From contig JAAXGQ010000031.1 in assembly GCA_012271265.1 (NCBI GenBank), positions 1-45,853 on the forward strand: 45,853 nt of DNA, given 5' to 3'. Each line of letters starts with the position of its first letter. Position 1 is the first letter of the stretch. Below the pieces are notes generated by a model. It did no database searches. It was not told the origin of the DNA and worked only from the letters and a program-made list of their open reading frames with translations. Both the position numbers and the translations under genes were made by a program. This document shows, one piece after another, positions 8,237-17,044 of the stretch. This DNA is from Vicinamibacteraceae bacterium (lineage in GTDB: Bacteria; Acidobacteriota; Vicinamibacteria; Marinacidobacterales; Marinacidobacteraceae).

Positions 8237-8797
8237 TCAGTCGAACGGCCCCACGCCGGTCATCTGGCCCTTCTCGGCGCGGTCGGTCATCTGCCGGCCC
8301 GGTTTCACCGGGATCTTGTGCCAGGTTTCGGGCCATTCCCAGTCGCGCAGCAGGGGGTGCCCCGGCCAGTCGGCGGGGAGCAGGATGCGCCGGTGGTCGC
8401 TGTGGCCTTCGAAGCGGACCCCGAAAAGGTCGTAGCACTCGCGCTCATGCCAGTTGGCCGCCTTCCAGACGTTCTCCAGGGTCGGAAGGCAGCCGCCTTC
8501 CCTTGGGACCCGCGTCTTGAGCACGATCCAGTGCTTCTTCGCCAGGGAGAACAGGTGGTAGACCACCTCGACCGCCGGCGGATCGTCCTTCGGCCAGTCC
8601 ACCCCGGAGAGGCAGTGGAGGGTGTCGAAGGCGAGGTCGGGATCCGCCTTGAGGATCTGCGCCGCCTCGACCAGGCGCTCCCCCGGGATGCGCACCCAGG
8701 GATCCGCAGCGGCCAGATCGGTGTCGAAATCGCCCTCGCCGAGTCCGAGCCCCGAAACGAGGCGCTCCACGATCGCTTCCGCGCCGAGCCCGCCCAT
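8237..8797 (-). CDS. nuoC: NADH-quinone oxidoreductase subunit C (30 kDa)
   Basis: A 186-residue peripheral subunit that packs against NuoD and helps assemble the Q module. The 30 kDa signature is visible as the segment from ANWHERECYDLFGVRFEGH to RRILLPADWPGHPLLRDW (about residues 128-166). The N-terminal half has the usual alpha/beta fold region. The start codon sits at the end of nuoB with a 1-base overlap. Length is normal for a stand-alone NuoC. Confidence 0.95.
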   Translation of the reverse strand: MGGLGAEAIVERLVSGLGLGEGDFDTDLAAADPWVRIPGERLVEAAQILKADPDLAFDTLHCLSGVDWPKDDPPAVEVVYHLFSLAKKHWIVLKTRVPREGGCLPTLENVWKAANWHERECYDLFGVRFEGHSDHRRILLPADWPGHPLLRDWEWPETWHKIPVKPGRQMTDRAEKGQMTGVGPFD

Positions 8798-9315
8798 CAG
8801 GCCGCGCCCGCCGCGATGGTCCGTTCCGGCCTCGGGTCGTCAAGCAGCGACTTCTCCCGGATTCGGTCCTGGAGCGCCATGATCCCGTAGAGGAGAGCCT
8901 CCGGCCGGGGAGGACACCCGGGGACGTAGACATCCACCGGGATGATCTGGTCCACGCCCTTGACCACGTGGTAGCCGTACTGCCAGTACGGGCCGCCGTT
9001 GTTCGCGCAGCTCCCCATGGAGATCACGTACTTCGGTTCCGGCATCTGCTCGTAGAGCGTCTTGATCCGGATGGCCATCTTGTGGGTCACCGTGCCGGCC
9101 ACGATCATGAGATCGGACTGCCTCGGCGTGGCCCGCGGGATGAGACCCAGCCGGTCCCAGTCGAAGCGGCTCGCGCCGGTCGCCATCATCTCGATGGCGC
9201 AGCAGGCGAGACCGAAGGTCATCGGCCAGAGCGCAGACAACCGCGCCCAGTTCACCACCGCGTTCACGGTGGTCAGCGCGAACTGGTTCTTTCCGACCGC
9301 GCCGATCAGATCCAT
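8797..9315 (-). CDS. nuoB: NADH-quinone oxidoreductase subunit B (PSST)
   Basis: A 172-residue peripheral subunit holding cluster N2, the final iron-sulfur centre that reduces quinone. The four ligands are visible: tandem Cys at 38-39 (LACCAIEMM), Cys 103 (GSCANNGG) and Cys 134 ([12 protein letters not shown]). The ATG at 9315 has AGGGGG about 6 bases upstream, the best start in this frame; longer open sequence upstream is not family-like. It lies 52 bp after nuoA. Complete and normal in length. Confidence 0.97.
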   Translation of the reverse strand: MDLIGAVGKNQFALTTVNAVVNWARLSALWPMTFGLACCAIEMMATGASRFDWDRLGLIPRATPRQSDLMIVAGTVTHKMAIRIKTLYEQMPEPKYVISMGSCANNGGPYWQYGYHVVKGVDQIIPVDVYVPGCPPRPEALLYGIMALQDRIREKSLLDDPRPERTIAAGAA

Positions 9316-9367
9316 GGATTCCCCCTGGTCCCGGACAGCTTCGGAAGCGGGTGCGCCACGGAGAGGT

Positions 9368-9784
9368 TCAGGCTGCCGCCGACGCCGACTGCCTCCGCCG
9401 GGCCTTGAGGGCCTGCCGCTCTTCCCGGCGCACCCATTCCAGGTCGCCCTTGACCCAGACATCGGCCAGTCCGAGCACGAGCATCCCGATGAAGATCAGG
9501 CCGGCGACCAGAGCCCCGGTTCCGAGATCGAGGTAGGCGAGCGCCCACGGCAGCAGCACCACCGCCTCGACATCGAAGATGAGGAAGACGAGAGCGAATA
9601 CGTAGAAGCGGATGTTGAACTGGACGCCCCACGGGGTGCCGACCGGGTTTTCCCCGCACTCGTAGGGCTGCTCCTTGGCCGCCGACGGCAGCGAGGGACG
9701 CACCAGCGACGAGACCAGAAGCGTGACCGAGACGAACAGAACGCCGGCAATGATGGCGAAGAGAGGCCCGAGGTATTCGCCCAT
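9368..9784 (-). CDS. nuoA: NADH-quinone oxidoreductase subunit A, first gene of the nuo operon
   Basis: A 138-residue membrane subunit with three helices. Signatures are [20 protein letters not shown] (including the loop Cys that closes over the quinone site) and [15 protein letters not shown] with conserved acidic residues. ATG at 9784 gives the usual N-terminus; the open frame extends upstream but is not family-like. A TAG-type promoter lies about 90 bp upstream. The Lys/Arg-rich C-terminus extends about 15 residues past the third helix. Confidence 0.95.
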   Translation of the reverse strand: MGEYLGPLFAIIAGVLFVSVTLLVSSLVRPSLPSAAKEQPYECGENPVGTPWGVQFNIRFYVFALVFLIFDVEAVVLLPWALAYLDLGTGALVAGLIFIGMLVLGLADVWVKGDLEWVRREERQALKARRRQSASAAA

Positions 9785-9873
9785 GAAGCGTCGTTTTCCT
9801 GAATCGGAAGCGGGTCCTGGTCGCGGCGGAAGTGGCGGCGGGGCGCGCGAACCGGACCCCGGAAACGGCCAGA

Positions 9874-9903
9874 ATTCTACCCGCCGCAAGGCGCGGAGGT
9901 AAA
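9874..9903 (-). promoter_or_regulatory. Candidate promoter of the nuo operon
   Basis: On the minus strand, TTTACC (9898-9903) is followed after 18 bases by TAGAAT (9874-9879). Both are fair matches to sigma-70 hexamers. Transcription would start near 9867, giving nuoA a leader of about 83 bases. Prediction only. Confidence 0.45.
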
Positions 9904-9975
9904 GACCTGTCCGGATCGGAACACGCCGCTCCCGGGGCGGGCGCGCTCTGCCCGAAGACGCCGGCGCGGAGGCGG

Positions 9976-10668
9976 TTGAGCGTTGTCATCCCCACCCTCG
10001 AGGAGGCGGAAAACGTGGCCGCGGCGATCCGTTCGGCGCCCCCGGGGGCCGAAGTGATCGTGGTGGACGGCGGCAGCCGCGACGGGACGGCCCGGGTGGC
10101 TGCCGACAGCGGAGCGCGGGTTCTCCCGGCGCCTCGGGGACGCGCCGTCCAGCTGAACCGGGGGGCGCGGGCCGCCGGTGGGGAGTGGTTGCTCTTCCTG
10201 CACGCCGACTGCCGCCTCCCCGAGAATGCGGCCTCGGAGATCCGGAGGTTGCTCCGGGCGCCGGGTGTCGTCGGGGGGTGGTTTCCGCTGCGGATCGCAT
10301 CCGCGGGGAGGCTGCTCCGGCTGGGCGCGCGCGGATCCAACCTGCGGGCCCGCTGTCTCCGGCTGCCCTACGGGGACCAGGCGATCTTCGCCCGCCGGAA
10401 GGCGTTTCTTGCCGCGGGCGGCTTTCCCGACGACCCGATCATGGAGGATGCCGGCCTGGCGCGCCGCCTTCGCCGCCTCGGCCAACTCGCCCCCGCCGCC
10501 GCGGCGGTGACCACGAACGCCGGCCACTGGGAACGCCTCGGTCCGGTTCTGACCGCGGTCCTCGACTACCTCGCTCTGGCCGCCTGGCTCCTCCGCGCGC
10601 CCCCGCGCTGGATCGCCCGCGTCTACCTCCCGCTGCAGCGCGGCCCCCGCCCCCGCCGCTCACCGTAG
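9976..10668 (+). CDS. TIGR04283-like family 2 glycosyltransferase
   Basis: A 230-residue cytosolic glycosyltransferase with a GT-A fold. The N-terminus is LSVVIPTLEEAENV, followed by VIVVDGGSRDGT (nucleotide-sugar site) and LLFLHADCRLP, which takes the place of the DxD motif. Later segments GDQAIFARRKAFLAAGGF and IMEDAGLARRL match the group described as rSAM/selenodomain-associated transferase 2. I chose TTG at 9976 because GGAGG precedes it and the family begins right at this point. The frame stays open upstream to an ATG at 9832, but that would run into the nuo promoter. It is transcribed away from nuoA. No radical SAM partner lies nearby. The acceptor is unknown. Confidence 0.82.
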   Translation: MSVVIPTLEEAENVAAAIRSAPPGAEVIVVDGGSRDGTARVAADSGARVLPAPRGRAVQLNRGARAAGGEWLLFLHADCRLPENAASEIRRLLRAPGVVGGWFPLRIASAGRLLRLGARGSNLRARCLRLPYGDQAIFARRKAFLAAGGFPDDPIMEDAGLARRLRRLGQLAPAAAAVTTNAGHWERLGPVLTAVLDYLALAAWLLRAPPRWIARVYLPLQRGPRPRRSP

Positions 10669-10712
10669 CTGCCAGGCCCGGAGCGCCGGTGCGCCCCGCC
10701 TCCAGACTTCCC

Positions 10713-10718
10713 TATACT
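10713..10718 (+). promoter_or_regulatory. Candidate -10 box ahead of the metal-efflux operon
   Basis: TATACT lies 12 bases before the ATG at 10731. No good -35 is visible, so an activator may be needed. The transcript would have a leader of only a few bases. Prediction only. Confidence 0.35.
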
Positions 10719-10730
10719 GGGGCCAACAGG

Positions 10731-11078
10731 ATGCAAGGTCTGCAGCAGCAGCGGGGAACGCCCCTGACAGTCGCCGTGATCGGCGTTGTCCTCTCGTTCG
10801 CCGTCGTCTGTCCGCTCATGGCCGCGCCCGGCGTGCCGTCGGGACAGGCGTGCCACGGCGCGGAGAGCGACCTCCCCGAAGAGCGTTTGAACGTCTGTTG
10901 CGCGTCGGTCACCGTTCCCACGGTGGCCGTTTCGGCCCCCGTATGGGCGGCCGAGCTGGCCGCCCCGCCGAACCTCGCCGGCTCCCTCCCCGACCAGGGC
11001 AGCGGGAGCGCGGTCGCGCGGCTGAAGCGGGAGATGGGGCCACCGCTCTTCCTGCGCCACGCCTCGCTCCGCTGCTGA
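10731..11078 (+). CDS. Small exported Cys/His protein at the head of the metal-efflux operon
   Basis: A 115-residue protein. Residues about 12-31 form a hydrophobic signal or anchor segment ending near PLMAAPG. A metal-ligand-like cluster follows: CHGAESDLPEERLNVCCAS (about 41-59), then an Ala/Pro-rich stretch and a C-terminus PPLFLRHASLRC. Small proteins with a CH...CC cluster and a PPL(F/Y)LRH-type ending often precede copper or zinc RND operons, and that is the basis of the call. I infer a periplasmic metal-binding or sensing role. It is 153 bp upstream of the cusC-like gene on the same strand. No obvious Shine-Dalgarno; start chosen as the only ATG before the hydrophobic stretch. Confidence 0.6.
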   Translation: MQGLQQQRGTPLTVAVIGVVLSFAVVCPLMAAPGVPSGQACHGAESDLPEERLNVCCASVTVPTVAVSAPVWAAELAAPPNLAGSLPDQGSGSAVARLKREMGPPLFLRHASLRC

Positions 11079-11231
11079 GCCTCCTTTCCCCGCTCGTTCG
11101 CTCCGGCCAGGTCGGCCACCCCAGTCGAACGGCGGCCCGCGTGCCTGCCACGCGGAGGGTCCCGGGACGATCGCCGCCCGGCGGCCCGAGGGAGGCCCGA
11201 GGGGCGCCGCCCGAGCCGTCACAACCCGGCG

Positions 11232-12581
11232 ATGGTTCACCGCATCGTGCTCTTGCGACGATCCTCAGCCGTTGGCGGGCTGACGGCCTTGCTGTCGGTC
11301 CCGGCGGCCGGCGGCATCCAGCCCGGCTCCGCGCCGCCCCCGGACACCCACGCTCCCGAACCGGCACTGCGAAGCTGCATCGGCAGCGCGCTGGCGACCA
11401 ACCCGGTCCTGCTGGCTTCCCGCGCCGGGGTTGAGGCCAGCCGGCAGCGGATTCCCCAGGTCACCGCCCTTCCGGATCCGACGGTCAACCTGAGCCAGGC
11501 GATCCGCCGCCTGGAAACGCGGGTCGGGTCCCGGACCGGTGGCGTCACCGTGACCCAGGCGTTGCCCTGGTTTGGCGTCCGGGAGCTTCGGGGTCGGGTC
11601 GCGCTCTCGGAGGCCAGCGCCAGGGGGTTGCTCCACCGGGCTGAGGAGCGCGAAGTCATCGTCCGGATCAAGCGCACGTTCTACGACCTCGCGTACGTGG
11701 ACGCCGCGATCCGGATCCTCGACGAAGAGCAATCCCTCCTCGGCCACTACGAAACCCTGGCCGGGGCGCGCTACGCCACCGGCCAGGGACTCCAGCACGC
11801 GGTCATCCGGCTGCAGGCCGAACTCGCTCAGATCAGCCACCAGCGGCAGCAGCTCGTTGGACGGCGGCGCGCCCTCGGAGCGCGTCTGAACACGCTCTGC
11901 GGGCACGCACCGGAAGCCCCGGTCCCCTCCGTCGCCCCGATCGCGCTGCCGTCGGTGCATCGCGACCGCGCCCTCCTCCTCGCCCTGGGAGAGCGGAACC
12001 GACAGGAACTTCGCGCGGCCGCCGCCCTGGTGAGCGCCGGCGAAGAGTCGGTCGAGCTGGCGGCGACCAGCTTCCGACCCCGGATCACCGCGAGCCTGGC
12101 GTTCGTGAACATCGCGGCCCGCGACCCGGGGGATGTCGCCGGGCCGCTCCCTCCCGACGAGGGGAAGAACTCCCTCAGCCTCTCGGTCGGGGTGTCGCTG
12201 CCGGTGTGGAAAGAGAGCTACCGGGCGGCCGTCGAGGAGGCGGGACACCAGCTGACCGCGCGCCGCCGCCAGCTGGAGGCGGCGCGCGACGCCATGGAGG
12301 ACGCGGTGGAGGAGGCCCTGATCCGTCTCGAAACCCTCGAGGAGCAGATCGCGCTGCTCGATGGGGTGCTCATTCCGCAGAGCGAGGAGACCCTGCACGC
12401 CACGGAGGCGGCCTACCAGACCGGCGAGGTGGGGGTCCTCGAACTGCTCGACGGCGAACGCGTCCAGCTCGAGGTGCGCCGAATGCGGGCGCGGTACGTC
12501 TCCGACTTCCTGATCGCCCTCGCCGACCTCGAACGCGGCGTCGGCGTCCGCGTCCCCTCAGGCGACGGGAGGACATCATGA
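11232..12581 (+). CDS. TolC-family outer-membrane efflux protein (CusC/CzcC-like)
   Basis: A 449-residue protein that should form the trimeric outer-membrane duct of the tripartite metal pump. It starts with a short basic and hydrophobic signal peptide (about 1-28) without a lipobox. Two long Glu/Arg-rich coiled-coil repeats follow (about 120-215 and 320-430), each ending in the family pattern, e.g. AAYQTGEVGVLELLDGERVQLEVR in the second (about 395-418, key residues Y, G and L). Its last bases overlap the cusB-like start by 4 (ATGA). The N-terminal start ATG at 11232 has only a weak ribosome site. Confidence 0.88.
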   Translation: MVHRIVLLRRSSAVGGLTALLSVPAAGGIQPGSAPPPDTHAPEPALRSCIGSALATNPVLLASRAGVEASRQRIPQVTALPDPTVNLSQAIRRLETRVGSRTGGVTVTQALPWFGVRELRGRVALSEASARGLLHRAEEREVIVRIKRTFYDLAYVDAAIRILDEEQSLLGHYETLAGARYATGQGLQHAVIRLQAELAQISHQRQQLVGRRRALGARLNTLCGHAPEAPVPSVAPIALPSVHRDRALLLALGERNRQELRAAAALVSAGEESVELAATSFRPRITASLAFVNIAARDPGDVAGPLPPDEGKNSLSLSVGVSLPVWKESYRAAVEEAGHQLTARRRQLEAARDAMEDAVEEALIRLETLEEQIALLDGVLIPQSEETLHATEAAYQTGEVGVLELLDGERVQLEVRRMRARYVSDFLIALADLERGVGVRVPSGDGRTS

Positions 12582-13897
12582 ACCGCACCTTCGCGGTCGG
12601 CGCCGGCGCCTTCCTCGCCGGCGCGGCGCTCTTCGGCCTGGTCATGCTCGGCTTCGGGGGCTGGGAGTGGCCGCCCGGGTCCCCCGCTCCGGCGCCGGAG
12701 GAACGGCGGATCCTCTACTGGCGGGCGCCGATGGATCCCGGGTTCACCTCGGACCGGCCAGGAAAATCCCCCATGGGGATGGACCTCGTCCCGGTGTACG
12801 CGGACGAGGCGGGTATCCCGCCGGAAGGCGCCGTGCGGCTCGACCCCACCTTCGTGCAGCGGGTCGGCGTCCGGACCGCACCGGTCGAACGGCGGCATAT
12901 CTCCCGGACCATCCGGACGGTGGGCACTCTCGCCCACAACGACCGGCAGATCGCCTGGATCAACACCAAGTTCGACGGCTGGATCGAGAACGTCGCCGTG
13001 AATTACCTCGGGCAGACGGTCGAACAGGGACAGGTGCTCTTCGACATCTACAGCCCGCAACTGGTGACCACCCAGGACGAATACCTGCGCGCGCTCCACT
13101 ACGCCGGACGTCTCGACGCCGCGAAGTTTCCCGACGTGGCGGAGCGGGCCCGCTCGCTCGTCGAATCAGCGCGGGCGCGGCTCCGTTTCTGGGACGTGAC
13201 CGACGAGCAGATCGAGGCACTCGAGCGGGAAGAAACGCCGAGGCGCACGCTGTCAGTGGTCTCCCCGGTCACCGGGGTCGTGGTGGACAAGCTGGACGAG
13301 GCCCTCGACGGCATGTACGTCCAGCCGGGCATGAACCTCTACAAGGTCGCCGACCTGACCACGATCTGGGTGGACGTCGAGATCTTCGAACACCAGGTGG
13401 GGGCGATGCGCGTCGGCCAGCGCGCCGAAGTCGAACTGCCCCATGTCCCGGGAGGGCCCTACACCGGTTTCGTCCGATACCTCTACCCCCACTTCGATCA
13501 CGAAACCCGCACGATGACGGTGTCCATCGAGCTGGCGAACCCGGACCTGACGCTGCGGGCAGGGATGTACGCCAACGTCATCTTCGACGTGGCCGTGGCG
13601 CAGGACGCCCTGACCGTGCCCGAAACCGCCGTGATCCGAAGCGGAACCCGCGAGCTGGTCGTGCTCGAACTGTCCCCGGGCCTCTTTCGGGTGGCCGAGG
13701 TCCGCGTGGGAGCGGACGGCGACGGGATCCTCGAAATCCGCGCGGGGATCGGCGAGGGGGATCGGGTGGTGGTCTCGGGCCAGTTCCTGATCGATTCCGA
13801 GAGCAACCTGACCCAGGCTCTCGAAGCCCTCGAGGCGGAACCGGCGGAGGAGGACACCGAAACGCCGGCCACACCCATGACGCATCACCACCACTGA
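12578..13897 (+). CDS. Periplasmic adaptor of a heavy-metal RND pump (CusB-like)
   Basis: A 439-residue membrane-fusion protein. An N-terminal hydrophobic anchor (about 6-30) is followed by a heavy-metal-binding segment, YWRAPMDPGFTSDRPGKSPMG (about 48-68, key residues the Met pair), which is the Cys-free, Met-type form seen in copper/silver CusB proteins. The lipoyl/barrel-sandwich halves and the alpha-hairpin lie at about 110-260, followed by the beta-barrel and membrane-proximal domains. The protein ends in MTHHHH, a likely extra metal site. Translation is coupled to the gene before it, and cusA follows after 17 bp. Cu(I)/Ag(I) is the best guess for substrate; zinc or cobalt cannot be excluded. 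Confidence 0.9.
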   Translation: MNRTFAVGAGAFLAGAALFGLVMLGFGGWEWPPGSPAPAPEERRILYWRAPMDPGFTSDRPGKSPMGMDLVPVYADEAGIPPEGAVRLDPTFVQRVGVRTAPVERRHISRTIRTVGTLAHNDRQIAWINTKFDGWIENVAVNYLGQTVEQGQVLFDIYSPQLVTTQDEYLRALHYAGRLDAAKFPDVAERARSLVESARARLRFWDVTDEQIEALEREETPRRTLSVVSPVTGVVVDKLDEALDGMYVQPGMNLYKVADLTTIWVDVEIFEHQVGAMRVGQRAEVELPHVPGGPYTGFVRYLYPHFDHETRTMTVSIELANPDLTLRAGMYANVIFDVAVAQDALTVPETAVIRSGTRELVVLELSPGLFRVAEVRVGADGDGILEIRAGIGEGDRVVVSGQFLIDSESNLTQALEALEAEPAEEDTETPATPMTHHHH

Positions 13898-13914
13898 GGA
13901 TGCAGGGCTGACCG

Positions 13915-16900
13915 ATGCTCGCCAGGACGATCGAATGGTCGCTTGAGAACCGACTGCTGGTCGTCGTGCTGGCCGGGCTGGCCGGACTGGCCGGCTACCA
14001 GGCCCTCCGCGCGACTCCGCTTGACGCGCTTCCCGACCTCTCGGATGTGCAGGTCATCGTGTTGACCGACTACCCGGGACAGGCGCCCCAGGTGGTGGAG
14101 GACCAGGTCACCTACCCCATCACCACCCAACTGCTGGCGGTTCCGTCCGCCACCGGGGTACGGGGCTATTCCTTCTTCGGCGTCTCCTTCGTCTACGTGA
14201 TCTTCGAAGACGGCGCCGACCTCTACTGGGCGCGGAGCCGGGTCCTCGAATCCCTGAATTACGTCACCGGCCGGCTGCCCGAAGGCGTGACGCCGACCAT
14301 CGGCCCCGACGCGAGCGGCGTGGGCTGGGCCTACATGTACGCCCTCCGCTCGGAGGAACACGACCTGGCCACGTTGCGGTCGCTCCAGGACTGGTTCCTC
14401 AAGTACGAGCTCACCGCGGTGCCCGGCGTTTCCGAGGTGGCGAGCGTCGGCGGCTTCGTCCGCCAGTACCAGATCACCGTCGATCCCAACCGGCTGCGCG
14501 CTTACGACATCCCGCTCTCACGTATCCGGGACGCCGTCCGCCGCAGCAACGTCGATGTGGGAGGCCGGGTCTTCGAGTCGGCGGAAACGGAATTCATGGT
14601 CCGGGGGGAGGGGACCATCGCGGGACTCGACGATGTCCGGCGCATCGCGCTTGGGGTGGACACCTCCGGAACGCCAGTCACCGTCGAGGACGTGGCGACG
14701 GTGCAGTTTGGCCCTGACATCCGCCGCGGGCTCGCCGAACTGAACGGCGAGGGCGAGGTAGTGGGCGGCATCGTGGTGGTCCGCTCCGGCGAGAACGTCC
14801 ACGACGTGGTGACCCGGGTCAAGGCCCGCCTCGACGAACTCCGTCCCGGACTGCCCGAGGGGGTCGAGGTCACGCCGGTCTACGACCGCACGGTCCTGAT
14901 CGAGAACTCGGTCGACACCCTCCAGCGAAAGCTGCTCGAGGAGATGGCCGTGGTGGCCGTCGTCTGCGCGGTGTTTCTGCTCCACCTGCGCTCAGCTCTC
15001 GTTGCCGTGATCACCCTCCCCCTGGCCGTGCTGATGGCGTTCCTCGTCATGTACATCCAGGGCGTCGGCGCGAACATCATGTCGCTCGGCGGCATCGCGA
15101 TCGCCATCGGGGCGATGGTGGACGCCGCGATCGTGATCGTCGAGAACGCGCACCGGCATCTCGCGCGCGATCGGGGAAGGCTCCCCCACTGGCAGATCAT
15201 CGCGCGCGCCTCGACCGAGGTGGGGCCCACCCTGTTCTTCGCCCTGCTGGTGATCACGATCTCCTTCGCGCCCATCTTCGCGCTGGAAGCGCAGGAGGGC
15301 CGCCTGTTCCGCCCGCTGGCGTTCACCAAGACCTACGCGATGGCTGCGGCGGCGCTGCTTTCGGTCACCCTGGTCCCGGTTCTCGCCGGGACGTGGATCC
15401 GGGGGCGCGTCCGGCGGGCGGCGGGCAACCCGGTGACCCGCGCCCTGCGGGCCCTCTATCGGCCCGTGCTCGGCCTGGTCCTGAAACGGCGGAAGCTGGT
15501 GTTTGCTCTAGCCCTCGGGGCGGCGGGCGCCAGCGTCATCCCGGCGTCGCGCCTCGGATCGGAGTTCATGCCCCCGCTCTGGGAAGGCGACCTGCTCTAC
15601 ATGCCGACGACCCTGCCCGGAGTCTCCATCACGAAGGCCCGCGAGGTGCTGCAGCAGACGGACCGCATCCTGCGGGAGTTTCCGGAGGTCGACCAGGTCT
15701 TCGGCAAGGTGGGCCGGGCCGATACCGCCACGGATCCGGCTCCCCTGAGCATGATCGAGACGACGATCCAACTGAAGCCCCCGAGCGCCTGGCGCCCCGG
15801 GATGACCCCGGAACGCCTCATCGAGGAGATGGACGACGCCATCCGTTTTCCCGGGCTCACCAACGCGTGGACGATGCCCATCAGGACCCGCATCGACATG
15901 CTCTCCACCGGGATCAAGACCCCGGTCGGAATCAAGCTCGCCGGTCCGGACCTCACGGTTCTGGAGGACCTCGGGGGTCAGGTGGAGGCGGTGATGCGCG
16001 GGCTTCCCGGGACGCGCTCGGCATATGCCGAGCGCGCCATGGGCGGCAACTACCTGAACTTCAACGTCCGCCGGGACACGATCAGCCGCTATGGACTGAC
16101 GGTGGGCGACGTGCAGGACGTCATCCAGTCCGCGATCGGCGGGATGAACATCACGACCACCGTGGAGGGTCTCGAGCGCTATCCGGTGAACCTCCGCTAC
16201 AGCCGCGACCTCCGTGACAACCCTTCCGAATTGGGGGACATCCTCGTCCGGACCCCGACCGGGCAACAGATTCCGCTGGCGTTTCTGGCAGACATGTCCT
16301 TCTCCAAGGGGCCGCCGGTGATCAAGAGCGAGCAGGCCCGCCCGAACGCCTGGGTGTACGTGGACGTGGAGGACGCCGATATTGGCGGGTTCGTGGAGAC
16401 GGCCCGCGAGGCCGTCGCCCGCGAGGTAGAGATCCCCGCCGGCTACAGCCTGGACTGGAGCGGCCAATACGAGTTCCTGCTCCGGGCCCGGGAGCGGATG
16501 GAGATCGTGGCGCCCATGACGCTGCTGCTCATGTTGCTCACGATCCACGTGAGCACCCGGTCGCTGTCCCGGACATTCCTCGTGGTCCTGGCCGTGCCGC
16601 TCTCGCTGATAGGGACCTTCTGGCTGCTCTACGCCCTGGACTACAGCCTGAGCGTCGCCGTCGCCGTGGGGATCATCGCCCTCGCCGGGCTGAGCGCGGA
16701 GACCGGGGTCGTCATGCTGCTGTATCTCGACCGGGCCTGCGTCGCGGCAGCCGCCTCGGGTCGCCTGCGGAATCGCGCCGAACTCGCCGAAGCGGTGTTC
16801 CACGGGGCGCTCCGGCGCGTCCGCCCGGTGACGATGCTGACCGCCACGACCGCCCTGGGCCTGCTGCCCATCCTCTGGAGCACCGGCGTCGGCGCCGACG

Positions 16901-17034
16901 TCATGAAGAGGATTGCCGCTCCCATGGTGGGAGGGGTGATCACCGCGGCGCTCGTCGTGCTGACCGTCTTCCCGGCGATCTACTTCACCTGGCGGGCCCG
17001 CGGTCTCCCTCCCGAGACCACGAAGGCGCCCTGA
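13915..17034 (+). CDS. cusA: Heavy-metal efflux RND permease (CusA/CzcA family)
   Basis: A 1039-residue inner-membrane proton/metal antiporter with 12 helices and two large periplasmic loops. The start region is typical (LDALPDLSDVQVIVLTDYPG). Helix 4 carries GAMVDAAIVIVENAHRH with the proton-relay Asp. The porter loop has TNAWTMPIRTRIDMLSTGIK, where the Met residues match the CusA metal-binding cluster. Helix 10 reads LAGLSAETGVVMLLYLD, with Glu in the position used by HME-type pumps. These features favour monovalent copper or silver. Last gene of the operon; its stop lies 10 bp from the convergent malic enzyme, leaving no room for a separate terminator. Confidence 0.92.
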   Translation: MLARTIEWSLENRLLVVVLAGLAGLAGYQALRATPLDALPDLSDVQVIVLTDYPGQAPQVVEDQVTYPITTQLLAVPSATGVRGYSFFGVSFVYVIFEDGADLYWARSRVLESLNYVTGRLPEGVTPTIGPDASGVGWAYMYALRSEEHDLATLRSLQDWFLKYELTAVPGVSEVASVGGFVRQYQITVDPNRLRAYDIPLSRIRDAVRRSNVDVGGRVFESAETEFMVRGEGTIAGLDDVRRIALGVDTSGTPVTVEDVATVQFGPDIRRGLAELNGEGEVVGGIVVVRSGENVHDVVTRVKARLDELRPGLPEGVEVTPVYDRTVLIENSVDTLQRKLLEEMAVVAVVCAVFLLHLRSALVAVITLPLAVLMAFLVMYIQGVGANIMSLGGIAIAIGAMVDAAIVIVENAHRHLARDRGRLPHWQIIARASTEVGPTLFFALLVITISFAPIFALEAQEGRLFRPLAFTKTYAMAAAALLSVTLVPVLAGTWIRGRVRRAAGNPVTRALRALYRPVLGLVLKRRKLVFALALGAAGASVIPASRLGSEFMPPLWEGDLLYMPTTLPGVSITKAREVLQQTDRILREFPEVDQVFGKVGRADTATDPAPLSMIETTIQLKPPSAWRPGMTPERLIEEMDDAIRFPGLTNAWTMPIRTRIDMLSTGIKTPVGIKLAGPDLTVLEDLGGQVEAVMRGLPGTRSAYAERAMGGNYLNFNVRRDTISRYGLTVGDVQDVIQSAIGGMNITTTVEGLERYPVNLRYSRDLRDNPSELGDILVRTPTGQQIPLAFLADMSFSKGPPVIKSEQARPNAWVYVDVEDADIGGFVETAREAVAREVEIPAGYSLDWSGQYEFLLRARERMEIVAPMTLLLMLLTIHVSTRSLSRTFLVVLAVPLSLIGTFWLLYALDYSLSVAVAVGIIALAGLSAETGVVMLLYLDRACVAAAASGRLRNRAELAEAVFHGALRRVRPVTMLTATTALGLLPILWSTGVGADVMKRIAAPMVGGVITAALVVLTVFPAIYFTWRARGLPPETTKAP

Positions 17035-17044
17035 TCGCCCTGGC

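Noticed and set aside
10680-10691. A 12-base match to the start of the REP-like arm upstream of the metal-efflux operon
   Set aside because: Only 12 bases match and no inverted partner is present; in this GC-rich DNA it may be chance.
13883-13897. Terminal His codons resembling a cloning tag
   Set aside because: The flanking sequence is continuous with the operon and only four His are present. A natural metal-binding end is more plausible.
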